Shown: positions 8,978 to 17,703 of the stretch, one piece after another
Position numbering within the stretch: position 1 is the stretch's first letter
Layout: every line of letters starts with the position of its first letter
Origin: Roseiarcus sp963770035
Lineage (GTDB): Bacteria > Pseudomonadota > Alphaproteobacteria > Rhizobiales > Beijerinckiaceae
Assembly: GCA_963770035.1 (NCBI GenBank)
Contig: CAVYON010000032.1
Coordinates: 1-64,000, forward strand
Direction of reading: 5' to 3'
DNA length: 64,000 nucleotides
The notes under the pieces: generated by a model
Database searches by the model: none
Told to the model about the DNA's origin: nothing
What the model saw: the letters and a program-made list of their open reading frames with translations, nothing else
Made by a program: the position numbers and the translations under genes

Positions 8978-9821
8978 GCCCACGGGCCGTGATCCAATCG
9001 ATCCGGCAACTTTGGCCTACATGCGCCAGAGAAATCGTGGTCGCGTATATAGTGCTGTTATCGATGAATTTGAGAAGAGCGGAATTAGCCAAGCGGATCT
9101 TGCGGGCCGGCTCCACAAAGGAACCGACCAAATATCTCGTTGGCTTGGTAGCCCCGGCAATTGGACCCTCGATACTGTGAGCGATCTATTCTTCGCCATC
9201 TCTTCCGGAGAGCCAGCGTACGGGGTGCAATATCCTCTTGACCTGATAGCCACGAATGAGACCAGACTAGACTTGACGACCCCACTTCCCTATTCTGGAG
9301 CATTCCCACATGATGTCTCGTATACAAGTGGAACGCTCTCGCATGGCGGAACGGCTAACCTCAGTCCACGAGTGGCAGGCACGGCACCAATTGCTGTTGA
9401 CTTTCAAGGCGGCAATTCGTTGCAGCTGGCCGTTCCGATCGGCGCGGTCTATTTCGCGGCAGCGACATCAGGCGGTTCGGACGCCTCAGTCGGCCAGATG
9501 GGCTTCGGGGCCCCTGGCAGCAGTACCTATTATGGCGGTAATCAGGTGGACCCAACCGCGACGGTGGGCGGCAACCTAAACGTCCAGTGTGCCAACTTCT
9601 CCGGCTACAGCGCGAGCGCAACCGACCAGGGGTCTTTCACAGATCTCGGGTTCGCCCATTCCGGCAACGAGTTTTCCCTCAGCTTTCCGACCACTCTAAC
9701 GAACGCACATCAAGCAGTGATGATGGTGATGACGCCGACGTATCGGGTTGAGGCGATAGTGGCGGTGATGACCCCGACGTATCGGGTTGATGATTCTTGT
9801 TGTGTTACAACTACTAGATAA
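8931..9821 (+). CDS. HTH (XRE-like) protein with an unusual Gly/Ser/Thr-rich C-terminal region
   Basis: Start at the ATG at 8931, or the in-frame ATG at 8946. Residues about 38-90 form a helix-turn-helix (SGISQADLAGRLHKGTDQIS, then RWLGSPGNWTLDTVSDLFFA) as in antitoxins and XRE regulators. After about residue 105 the sequence becomes low-complexity, rich in Gly, Ser, Thr and Ala. It ends in two copies of VMTPTYRV encoded by a DNA repeat. Homologous HTH proteins normally stop soon after the HTH, so the last ~190 residues may be a fusion or readthrough into former intergenic DNA. The overlap with the 8459 gene suggests co-expression. Confidence 0.6.
   Translation: MDKTPMTTSAIHFLSKPTGRDPIDPATLAYMRQRNRGRVYSAVIDEFEKSGISQADLAGRLHKGTDQISRWLGSPGNWTLDTVSDLFFAISSGEPAYGVQYPLDLIATNETRLDLTTPLPYSGAFPHDVSYTSGTLSHGGTANLSPRVAGTAPIAVDFQGGNSLQLAVPIGAVYFAAATSGGSDASVGQMGFGAPGSSTYYGGNQVDPTATVGGNLNVQCANFSGYSASATDQGSFTDLGFAHSGNEFSLSFPTTLTNAHQAVMMVMTPTYRVEAIVAVMTPTYRVDDSCCVTTTR
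9725..9790 (+). repeat. Short direct repeat, two 27-base units with 39-base period
   Basis: Units at 9725-9751 and 9764-9790 differ by one base (GACGCCGACG against GACCCCGACG). The 39-base period is a multiple of three, and in the frame of the HTH gene it encodes VMTPTYRV twice near the C-terminus. Confidence 0.85.
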
Positions 9822-9835
9822 GGTCTAGATACTCG

Positions 9836-10339
9836 ATGAATGCGAATACGGACAAATTCAGGGCGGTGGCCGCACTTGTCTGTGATGACGTGCGCAGAGA
9901 ATTTTCAGGCAAAGAAATATTGATCGGCGTATATGCACATAACGTTTATGTTAGCCTAATACCTGTGAACTTAATTGTAACTCTCTATATGCGAGCGATG
10001 TTTGCTCAGCGCGAGGTATACAATATAAACTTCAGAGTGTTGGGGCCAAGTGGGATACAAATTACGCCAGAGGTATCTCTCACTTTCCCGCCGCCGCCCG
10101 ATTTTGAAAGTGTTTTTCCAATTGTTCTTGGAGGAATTAGCTTCCAGGCTCAAACGGAAGGAAAATACGAGTTCCAATGGCAACCGCCCGGGCAGGAATG
10201 GGAAACCGCGACATCCTTACACATCAAAAAGGGTAATATGCCTCCCCTGGGTACTATTCAGACTCCCGTTTCCATCGCCGGGAAGCAGCAGCCCGAGCAA
10301 TCTCTGCCCGCCGTTCCGGTGTCATCTTCGCCGCCGTAG
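9836..10339 (+). CDS. DUF6941 family protein
   Basis: A 167-residue protein of unknown function. The N-terminal pattern AALVCDDVRREFSGKEILIGVYAHN is characteristic of the DUF6941 family (CDD-VR, GK, LIGVY), followed by beta-rich sequence including FPIVLGGISFQ and GKYEFQW. The last ~35 residues (from about MPPLGTIQ) are proline-rich and overlap an antisense gene remnant, so the native C-terminus may have been replaced. It follows the HTH gene by 14 bases and belongs to the same low-GC islet. The molecular role is unknown. Confidence 0.7.
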   Translation: MNANTDKFRAVAALVCDDVRREFSGKEILIGVYAHNVYVSLIPVNLIVTLYMRAMFAQREVYNINFRVLGPSGIQITPEVSLTFPPPPDFESVFPIVLGGISFQAQTEGKYEFQWQPPGQEWETATSLHIKKGNMPPLGTIQTPVSIAGKQQPEQSLPAVPVSSSPP

Positions 10340-10436
10340 CTGCCCCGGCCTTCTTGCCGAACGCCTTGGCCGCCGGGTCCTTCGTATCTTCTGGACTGTA
10401 GTCCTCAATTTTCTCTCCCGTGCATTTACACCTCTG
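10254..10436 (-). pseudogene. C-terminal remnant of a small basic protein
   Basis: On the minus strand a frame without a start codon encodes a tail with AAKAFGKKAGAA followed by MTPERRAEIARAAASRRW and a stop at 10254-10256. The Lys/Ala-rich tract plus TPERRAEIARxAAxxRW is a common C-terminal signature of small bacterial proteins. An in-frame stop lies upstream and no start is visible, so this looks like a truncated copy. It overlaps the 3-prime end of the DUF6941 gene antisense. Confidence 0.45.
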
Positions 10437-10523
10437 AAATGCTTCCCGCTAGATCAAGCATACCACGGGACATCTGAGCGGCGTGCGGGCGTAAAGCCCC
10501 TGACAATTCAAACTGATCCGCTA

Positions 10524-11137
10524 CTAGAGATAGCGCTCGATCTCCTTGGCGGAGTCCTCGGGCAGGCGATCGAGGTTCAGCGCCTCGATGAAGCCGCCCG
10601 TCTTGTCCATCAGATACACGACCGAACTGTGATCCATGGCATAGCCGCCGTCGGACTGGACCTCTCCTTTGCGCGCGAACACGCGATAGGCCTTCTCGAC
10701 GGCGCCGACCGCCTGAGGGCTGCCGGACAGGCCTGTGATCCCGCGCCGAAACTGCTGGCGTAGTCCTGCATGACCTTCGGCGTGTCGCGTTCCGGATCGA
10801 GCGTGATAAAGAGCGCCGGAATCGCCTTATTGCCCATTTTGGCAAGGACGTCGGCGATGCGGGCAAGCTCGGTCGGACACACATCCGGGCAATGGGTGTA
10901 GCCGAAATAAACCAGGAACGGTCGACCATGCAGGCTTTCGGTCGAGATCGTTCGGCCCGTGCCGTCCTGGAGCGCGAACGGTCCGCCGATCAGCGATGCG
11001 TTCGAACCCCCCGGCATCCTCATGAGCAGGCCCACGGCCAACGCCAGCAGCGCGACCGCGCCGACCGCCATGACGACAAAAGACCGGAAAACGTTCGGCG
11101 GCCGGGGCTCGCCGCCTTTTGCTGTGTCAGGCGTCAT
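10524..11137 (-). CDS. SCO1/SenC-family copper chaperone (one frameshift)
   Basis: A thioredoxin-fold protein anchored by one N-terminal membrane helix (about residues 18-40) that delivers copper to cytochrome c oxidase. Start at the ATG at 11137. The copper-binding motif THCPDVCPTE gives C83 and C87, and the third ligand His lies in AMDHSSVVYLMD near the C-terminus. The frame shifts at about 10741, where a run of C has three rather than four bases; restoring one base joins ASSFGAG to ITGLSGSP. The true stop is at 10524-10526. No oxidase subunits are nearby. Confidence 0.88.
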
Positions 11138-11253
11138 GGTTCCGTCCGAATCGGAAGGCGGGAAGTGGACAAGCGCAGCCGCCCGGCCTCGTTTGCGCCA
11201 ATGGCATGCGCCAAGGGTCTTTGCCAAGCTCCGGCGCCAGGAGTGTGGCGGCG

Positions 11254-11478
11254 CTACGGCTCCTCCTGATCCTCAAGTTTGCGGGGGCGGTGGTCGGCGC
11301 GGTTCACGGCCTGCGCCAGACCGCGGAACTCAGTTGCGAGGCCGTTGAGTGCGCCGTCGTGGCGCGCCGCCATGCCAGTGAGCACGGTGATCTGATCCTC
11401 GATCGCGCCGAGCCCGGTCAGAACCCGCTCCAGTTGGCGGGACAGAAATTCAAGCGTGACCTTGGAGCTCTGCGACAT
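11254..11478 (-). CDS. Small coiled-coil hypothetical protein
   Basis: A 74-residue protein beginning MSQSSKVTLEFLSRQLERVLTG. It has a heptad-like pattern of hydrophobic residues and no cysteines or membrane helix. A strong ribosome binding site (GAGGAGGAAC) lies seven bases before the ATG, which supports it as a real gene. It is a short alpha-helical protein without a recognised domain. It lies behind the SCO1 gene in the same direction, but 116 bases separate them, so co-transcription is uncertain. Confidence 0.6.
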   Translation of the reverse strand: MSQSSKVTLEFLSRQLERVLTGLGAIEDQITVLTGMAARHDGALNGLATEFRGLAQAVNRADHRPRKLEDQEEP

Positions 11479-12020
11479 GGTCGTTCCTCCTCAACCTACC
11501 GGCACGTAGATGGTGCGGAGCCCGGCAAACAGCAAAGACGGGGCCAGCGCCGTTGATGAGCGGCGAGCACCAGCGGCAGGCGCGCCGCCGACCGCCGCCG
11601 GGAGGACGCGGAGCCGAGGAAACCTCAATTGCCGCCAAGACCCCGTCTGTTTCCGCCGCATCTGAAGAACTCGCGCGCGAGTCACTCACCTTTGATCGAT
11701 CATCCTTACAGCCTGATTTTCGCCGCAGTGCAGACCTGGGTGACTTTTTTCTGGCTAATCGAGGGCAGACACTCCGCGCCGGGACCGAGCGGGAGGAGGC
11801 GGATCCCGTGACGCAGCCGGCTGACGTTCGATCTGGACGGGCAAGCTCTGGCGCCCGCCAGACTGTCATCGTCGATACGCAATCCCGGTTTATGTTGGAA
11901 TTTTCAAGCAACGCCCAAGAAGCAACGCCCAAGTCTGAGTTTTCGAGCAACACCCAGGACGGTCACGTCTGGCCGTCACGCCTTCGTTCCTTTTTGAGAC
12001 ATCGCGGAGGAGTTCTCGTC
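11479..12020. other. Intergenic region with a short tandem repeat
   Basis: About 540 bases upstream of the TIGR03118 gene. An open frame runs through on the plus strand but has no ribosome binding site or recognisable product, so I read it as non-coding. The only structure I see is the AGCAAC-type repeat at 11900-11959. Confidence 0.4.
11900..11959. repeat. Short degenerate tandem repeat
   Basis: AGCAACGCCCAAG occurs in two adjacent 14-base units (11907-11920 and 11921-11934). A diverged third unit lies at 11946-11959 (AGCAACACCCAGGA). The first and third units also share an upstream TTTTC(A/G). The repeat ends about 60 bases before the start of the exported TIGR03118 protein. Confidence 0.75.
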
Positions 12021-13198
12021 ATGAAAACATCAGCCCCGTTGAAATCGTTCCCGCTGAAATCCTTGGTGACTATAGCCCTCGCTGTCGGCGCGGCTTCAGC
12101 GAGCGCATCGCGCGTTGAGGCGGCTTACGTTCAGACGAACCTGGTTTCCAACATTCCCGGCCTCGCCACGATATATGACCCGAATCTCGTGAATTCGTGG
12201 GGTGTTTCGTTTTTCGGCGCGAGCCCATTTTGGGTCTCGAACCAGGGCTCCGCGACAGCCACCCTCTACGCCGTGACCGGCAGCACCACGGTCAGCCCCG
12301 TGCCTCTGACCGTCGCAATCCCCTCGACCGGTTTTCCCGCCGGTCCAACCGGGCAGGTCGCCAACACAAATTCCTCGTCCTTTCTGGTCGGAAACGGCGC
12401 AATGGCGGCCCCGCGCATTTCATCTTCGCCAATCTGAACGGCTCGATCTCGGCTTGGGATGCAGGCACGACAGCGTTTATTCAGCCGACTGCGGCGGGCG
12501 GCTCCTATACCGGCCTCGCCATCAACCAGGCTGATACGATGCTCTACGCCGCCAACGGCGTAACCGGCGGCATCGACGTCTTCGACAGTTCCTTCGCGCC
12601 AACGACCGTGCCTGGCGGATTTGTCGACCCAAATCTCCCCGCCGGATATGTCGCCTTCAACGTGCAGGACATTGGTGGCGACGTTTACGTGACCTATGCG
12701 CTGGCCGGGCATGCGGCTCAGGCAAGTTCGACCGCGGGGGATGGTTACGTGGATGTCTACAATGAACAGGGGGACTTGCTGAAGAGGCTCGTGTCGGGCG
12801 GCCCTCTCGCGGCGCCCTGGGGGGTCGCTTTGGCCCCGGCCAGTTTTGGCAAATTTGGCGGCGACCTTCTGGTTGGCAATTTCAGCTATGACCTCAGCGA
12901 AATCAACGCCTTCAATCCGGTGACCGGGACATACGAAGGCTCGATCGGGATCAACCCTGGCCCCGGCGACACGGCCGGCGGCCTATGGGCGCTCGATTTC
13001 GGCGGCATGGGCAAGAACGGAAGCCCGGACACGCTCTATTTCACCGATGGCCTCAACGGCGAGACTGCGGGTCTTTTTGGCGCGATCGCGAGCGTCCCGG
13101 AGCCGTCGACCTGGGCGACAATGGCGCTCGGCTTCGCAGCCCTCGGCATTTTGGGCTATCGCAAGCAGAAGTGCAGAGGATGCGCCTTCGTGGCTTGA
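12021..13198 (+). CDS. TIGR03118-family exported protein with PEP-CTERM sorting signal (one frameshift)
   Basis: A secreted protein of about 390 residues. The ATG at 12021 follows CGGAGGAGTT and begins a signal peptide ending near SRVEA. The body carries TIGR03118 features: YVQTNLVSNIPGLA, DPNLVNSWGVSF, and later NFSYDLSEINAFNPVTG and GLWALDFG. The C-terminus has VPEPSTWATMALGFAALGIL followed by YRKQ, a PEP-CTERM signal (VPEP, a hydrophobic helix and basic residues) recognised by exosortase. The frame shifts by one base at about 12400, between VGNG and NGGPAHFIFAN. Exosortase is not in this window. Confidence 0.85.
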
Positions 13199-13280
13199 CC
13201 GCGACGTAGCCGGATGGACGCCACACGTTCGCTTTGTACGATATGCTCTGGACGGCCCGGTCGACGCCGCGGGTTTCCGC

Positions 13281-13757
13281 CTACTGCCTGAGGAACAGGA
13301 CCCCGTCGCGCTGCTCGACGCTAACGAGCCGCTTCAGGAAGCTCGCGCCCAGCAGGTTTGCGTCGCCCGCCTCGGGCACGAGGATGAGCGCCTGGACGTC
13401 GCGCAGGTAGAGGCCGCCGAAGCTCACCAACTCGAGCGTGACGGTCGAGGCGAATGGCTCGCCGTTGGCCGTCCGGATTCGCCATTTCGGCCCCGGTGCA
13501 GGAACAATCCCGAGCCGCGCGGCGGTCCTGGCGGAGATCGTGACGACGGTCGCGCCGGTATCGACCAGCATGCGGACTGACATGCCGTCGACGAGGACGT
13601 CCGCGGCGTACTGGCCGCCGGCGTCGGCGGCGAGCGAAGCCTCGCGATAGCCGGCCGTCTGCCGCTCGGCGGGACGTTCGGCAGCCGGAGCCTCGGCGGG
13701 CGCCGCGACATGCGCCGGCCGATCGGGGCCTTCCGCCTTTGGTGATATTAGCGACAA
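13281..13757 (-). CDS. Retropepsin-like (clan AA) aspartic protease, TIGR02281 type
   Basis: About 158 residues ending in a single retropepsin-like domain. The catalytic motif MLVDTGATVVTIS gives D66-T67-G68, and the downstream NLLGASFLKRL is the usual second hydrophobic-Gly strand. Such half-size proteases act as homodimers. Family members usually begin with a membrane helix, which is missing here. The start I give (TTG at 13757) may be too short or the 5-prime end may be damaged, because the frame continues upstream without a clear ATG. Convergent with the TIGR03118 gene. Confidence 0.75.
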   Translation of the reverse strand: MSLISPKAEGPDRPAHVAAPAEAPAAERPAERQTAGYREASLAADAGGQYAADVLVDGMSVRMLVDTGATVVTISARTAARLGIVPAPGPKWRIRTANGEPFASTVTLELVSFGGLYLRDVQALILVPEAGDANLLGASFLKRLVSVEQRDGVLFLRQ

Positions 13758-13990
13758 CCAACGGATACGGCACGCTTTGCGGCCACGGCGTTTCGCTGTC
13801 GGTGAACAAGGTGACGACGATCGGGTTGTCGCGCTCGACGAATAGGAGCGGCTTGCGCAGCGGGACCGGCAGGCCCGCTGGGCGATGAATCCGGCAAGGT
13901 GTAAGGTCGCGGCAGGCCGCAGCGAGCCGTTTTACCCGTAGACGCCGCGGCGCCCTGGCGTCCGGCCGGTCGTGAAGGAGCACGAAACCG

Positions 13991-14824
13991 ATGCCATCGA
14001 GCGCGGAAGGCGCCGTCGTCACCGCCGAGGCGCAGCCGTTTTCGTATCGGACCGGCCCAGCCGGACCGACGAGCGCGCGCGCCATCGCGGTCGAGGCGCC
14101 GGTCGAGTTCGTTCTCGGCGGTTCGCCGTTCGCCGTGATGATGGCGACGCCGAAGGATCTGGATGATTTTGCCTACGGTTTCCTATTGACGGAAGGAATC
14201 ATCGAGCGTCCCGGCGACATTCGCAGCCTCGAAGCGAGCGAGACCCCGCTCGGCTGGCGGCTCGACATCGCGTTGACCGGAGAGAAGCTGAAGACGCATC
14301 TGGCGCGCAGGCGCGCGATCAGCGGGCGTTCCGGCTGCGGTCTCTGCGGCGTCGAGGACCTTCAAAGTCTGGCGATCGCGCCCCGCCCGGCGCCGGCTGC
14401 GGCGCCCATCGCCCCCGCCGCGATCGGCGCGGCGCTCGCCGGGCTCGAAAAGCGTCAGCCGCTCAATGCCCTGACCCGCGCGGTGCATGGCGCGGCCTGG
14501 TGCGGCCGCGACGGACAAATCGTCCTCATGCGCGAGGACGTCGGACGCCATAATGCCCTCGACAAGGCGATCGGAGCGGTATGGCGCGCCGGCGGCGACG
14601 GGCGCAACGGGTTCTTCGTCATTACCAGCCGCTGTTCGTTCGAGATGGTGGCGAAGGCGGCTATTTTCGGCGCCGGCACGCTCGTATCGCTGTCGGCCCC
14701 GACCTCGCTGGCGCTCGATCGCGCCAGGGCGTGGGGCGTCACGGTGATCGCGGTCGCCCGCGCGGACGGGGCGATTGCCTTCGGAAACGGCGGCGGTGAG
14801 CGATCCGCGGGGTCCGAGCCGTGA
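13991..14824 (+). CDS. fdhD: Formate dehydrogenase accessory sulfurtransferase
   Basis: A 277-residue FdhD protein, which passes sulfur to the molybdenum cofactor of formate dehydrogenases. The motif SGRSGCGLCGVEDL gives the paired cysteines C116 and C119. Other conserved segments are VLGGSPFAVMMATP, FLLTEGII, VLMREDVGRHNALDKAIG and ITSRCSFEMVAKA. No formate dehydrogenase subunit genes are in the window, so the client enzyme is elsewhere. The FUSC gene follows after 67 bases on the same strand. Confidence 0.95.
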   Translation: MPSSAEGAVVTAEAQPFSYRTGPAGPTSARAIAVEAPVEFVLGGSPFAVMMATPKDLDDFAYGFLLTEGIIERPGDIRSLEASETPLGWRLDIALTGEKLKTHLARRRAISGRSGCGLCGVEDLQSLAIAPRPAPAAAPIAPAAIGAALAGLEKRQPLNALTRAVHGAAWCGRDGQIVLMREDVGRHNALDKAIGAVWRAGGDGRNGFFVITSRCSFEMVAKAAIFGAGTLVSLSAPTSLALDRARAWGVTVIAVARADGAIAFGNGGGERSAGSEP

Positions 14825-14891
14825 GCGCGCGGAAGCGGGGTCCTTGCGTGGCCGCCGTCGACCCTTCCGGCCACGCCTGAAGCCGCCGTCG

Positions 14892-16954
14892 ATGTTTCGC
14901 TGGCGCTTGCCCGATTTCACCCGGATGCTGGTCGGCCAGCACATCGTCAACGGCCTGAGCGTCGGCGCCGGCGTGCTGGCGATTGCGATGACCGCAACGG
15001 CGTTGTTTGGATTCGTCGCCGGCCAGCCCGCGACGCTCGGGGCCATCTCGGCCAGCATCTCCGACCTGCCGGCGCCGTGGCGCGAGAAGGCGCGGTCCCT
15101 GTCGGTCGGGTTCGCCTTCGCGCTGGTCTCGACCTCAGCCATCCAGCTCGCGCTGCCGTGGCCGCCGGCTGCGCTGGCCGTCATCGGGATCGTCGCCTTC
15201 TCATGCGGCATGATCACGGGATGGGGCCGCTGGGCTGTCGCGCTCGGCATGCAGGCGCTCATTCCCGTGGTGTTCGTGCTCGGGTTTCCGCGCGAGAGCT
15301 TCGCCGCGGCGGTGAAGATCCAGATCCTGTTCGCCGCCGGCGGCTTCGCCTATATCGCGTTCGCCTTGGTGGCGACGGTCGTCACCGACGCGAGCGCTCG
15401 TCGCCTGCTCGCCAGCGAGACGATCCGCGAACTCTCGATCTACCTGCGCGCCGTCGCCGCGGCGTTCGATCCCGAAATGGACTTCGAACAGGCCTACGGG
15501 TCCGCGATCCGCCAGCAGGCCGCGCTGTCGGAGCAATTGCAGGCGGCGAGGGCCCTGCTGCTCGATCACTCCGCGGCCCGGCTCGGAAAGCTTGCGGCTC
15601 GCGGCGACGATCGGCGTCCTTCTCGACGCCTTCGACGCGCTCATCGCCGCTCAATGCGACATCACGAGAATTCGCCGGGCGCCGCCGTCGGCGACGCTGC
15701 TCAGGCGCATTGGCGAAGCATTGCGGGTCGGGGCGCTGGACCTCCATCATTTGAAGTCTCGAGATCCTGGCGACGAGCCGGCCGACTCTGCCGCCCGACC
15801 ACCAGCTCGCGATCGACGCCTTGCGGCATGCGGCCGCGCTGGAAGACAAGGCCGAAGCGTCGGACCCCGCCGTGCGCGACGCGCTCAGCGTCGCGACCGA
15901 CCGCCTTTCGCTCGCGCTCGGTCATATCCGCCGGCTCGAAAGGGCGCTGTCGGACGACCAGGCGGCGGAGGCGGCGATCGGGGGAGTTCGACCTCAGGGC
16001 GTTTCTGCCCAAGCGCGCCTATTCCTGGACGACGCTCGAACAGCACTTCACCATCGCCTCTCCGGTTCTGCGCTATTCGGTCCGCCTGGCGCTCGCGATG
16101 ATGGCCGGCGCGATCGTCGCTCAATTTCTCGGCGACTCGGGCACGGAAACTGGGTGCTGCTGACCATCGCCGTGATCATGCGCGCCAACTATGGACTGAC
16201 CAAAACCCGCCGGAACGATCGCGTGATCGGAACGCTGATCGGCTGCGTCGCCGCGGCGGGCGCGGTCGCCTGGCTGCCGACCGGGGCGCTGGTGGCGGTG
16301 CAGGGACTCGCGGTTGTGGTCATCCACAGTTTTGTCCGCCTCAACTATCGCCTGACGTCGGTCGGCGCCTCCGTCATGGCGCTGGTCTCCCTCCATCTCA
16401 TTCAGCCGGCTCTGCCCGCGCCCGTCGTGGCGCGGCTCGCGGACACGCTGATCGGCGCCGCGATCGCCCACCTCTTCAGCTACGTTTGGCCGCACTGGGA
16501 GTTTTCCGATGCGCCGAACATCGCCGCCCGCCTGCAGGCCCGGCTCGCCGCCTTTGCCGGGGTGGCGCTCAACGCCGCCGCCCCCGTCCAGGAATACCGT
16601 CTGGCTCGCAAGAATGTGATCGAGGCGATCGCCGCGCTGTCCGATTCGGCCGGCCGGATGAGCGTCGAGCCGGTGGCCGCGCGCAAGGGCCTCGAGGAGA
16701 TGGCGGCGCTCCTCATGGCGGCGCACGGATTCATCGCCCAGCTTTCGGCCGCGCGCCTCGACGTACAGGCCGGCGCGCCGGGCCCGTCCGCCCAAACGCG
16801 CGCTTGGCTGAGGGCACGGCTCGCTCCGAAGCCAGCCGAGGCGAGCCCCTCGCCGCCCGTCCCTTCAGGCCCGCTGACGGCGGCGGCCCTCGCGGTCATT
16901 GCGGCCGCCGAGCGTTATCGGCAGGCCGCTCTGGACGAGCTTGCGGGCGAATAA
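14892..16954 (+). CDS. FUSC-family inner-membrane protein (four frameshifts)
   Basis: A membrane protein of about 685 residues related to YccS/aromatic-acid efflux components. Residues 1-185 and the second half (from about AMMAGAIVAQFLG) each contain clusters of hydrophobic helices separated by a long soluble helical region. MRANYGLTKTRRNDRVIGTLIG is the typical FUSC signature. The frame changes at about 15592, 15760, 15978 and 16136. The third and fourth are one extra and one missing G in short G runs, so sequencing error is the likely cause. Start at the ATG at 14892 (MFRWRLPDFTRML). Confidence 0.85.
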
Positions 16955-17115
16955 CGCCGGCCCGTCGAGGAAGCAGAGAGCTCTCGCGCGGCCCGCATAA
17001 AAAAGCCGCGTTTGTGGAACGGACTCGCAGTTTCAAGAGCGCCGGACCCTGCGGAACCGGCGTCGTACGACGACGTTGAGAGACGGGCTGGGCCTGCAAC
17101 CGGAGGACTACCCTG

Positions 17116-17556
17116 ATGGCGAATGTCGACTTTTCTTACCCAATGGGGCGAACGTCGCGTTTTCTGGACGTCTCCCCGCTGATCGAGGCCCTGCGCTTCC
17201 AGCCCGAGGACTTCGACTTCGAGAAGGGCTGGCTCAATCACGTGCCGAGCCGGCACCGGTTCCAGTTCGATCCGGCCGGACGGGTGACGGTCGAGGCGAA
17301 TTGCCGATGCGCCGCCATGTCGATCAAGCCTGAGCAGACCGATGACCTGGTGGCGACCTACAACGTCTGGCGACGCGAATACTGGCTGCCGATCGAGACG
17401 AACCGCGAGTTCGCCTCTCACTTCGACAAGCCGAACGCGTGGGTGCGGCTGTTCCGCGACGTCCGGATGGCGTTTCGGCGGTTCCTGCGCCGCGAGCAAT
17501 CCGTTGGACTTCCCGCCCCCGATCTGGCGGCCGCTCGTGTGACGGCCGCCGAATAA
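17116..17556 (+). CDS. Conserved hypothetical protein
   Basis: A 146-residue soluble protein with a good GGAGGA ribosome binding site seven bases before the ATG. Notable segments are FLDVSPLIEALRFQPEDFDF, NHVPSRHRFQFD and NAWVRLFRDVRMAFRRFLRR. It contains a CRCA motif but no catalytic signature that I recognise. From memory, similar proteins of unknown function are common in Rhizobiales. It sits between FUSC and an FGGY kinase with about 150 bases either side, and is probably transcribed alone. Confidence 0.8.
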   Translation: MANVDFSYPMGRTSRFLDVSPLIEALRFQPEDFDFEKGWLNHVPSRHRFQFDPAGRVTVEANCRCAAMSIKPEQTDDLVATYNVWRREYWLPIETNREFASHFDKPNAWVRLFRDVRMAFRRFLRREQSVGLPAPDLAAARVTAAE

Positions 17557-17703
17557 CCGCACCATCGCGGGCTTTCGCGATGAATAGGAGCCAACAAGCG
17601 GCGCGGCTTGACCGCCGCGCCGGCAGCGCGTCGTTCGCCTTCATCTTCCCTTGCGGCCTGGGAAAGGTCTAGACTTCCACGGACTTTCGTGGAGGGACGA
17701 CTC

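Noticed and set aside
13760..13985. Protein-like minus-strand frame upstream of the aspartic protease (segments like PLLFVERDNPIVVTLFTDSE)
   Set aside because: It reads well but has no start, runs into the FdhD region antisense and is in a different frame from the protease. It might be a damaged N-terminal extension, but I cannot join them with confidence.
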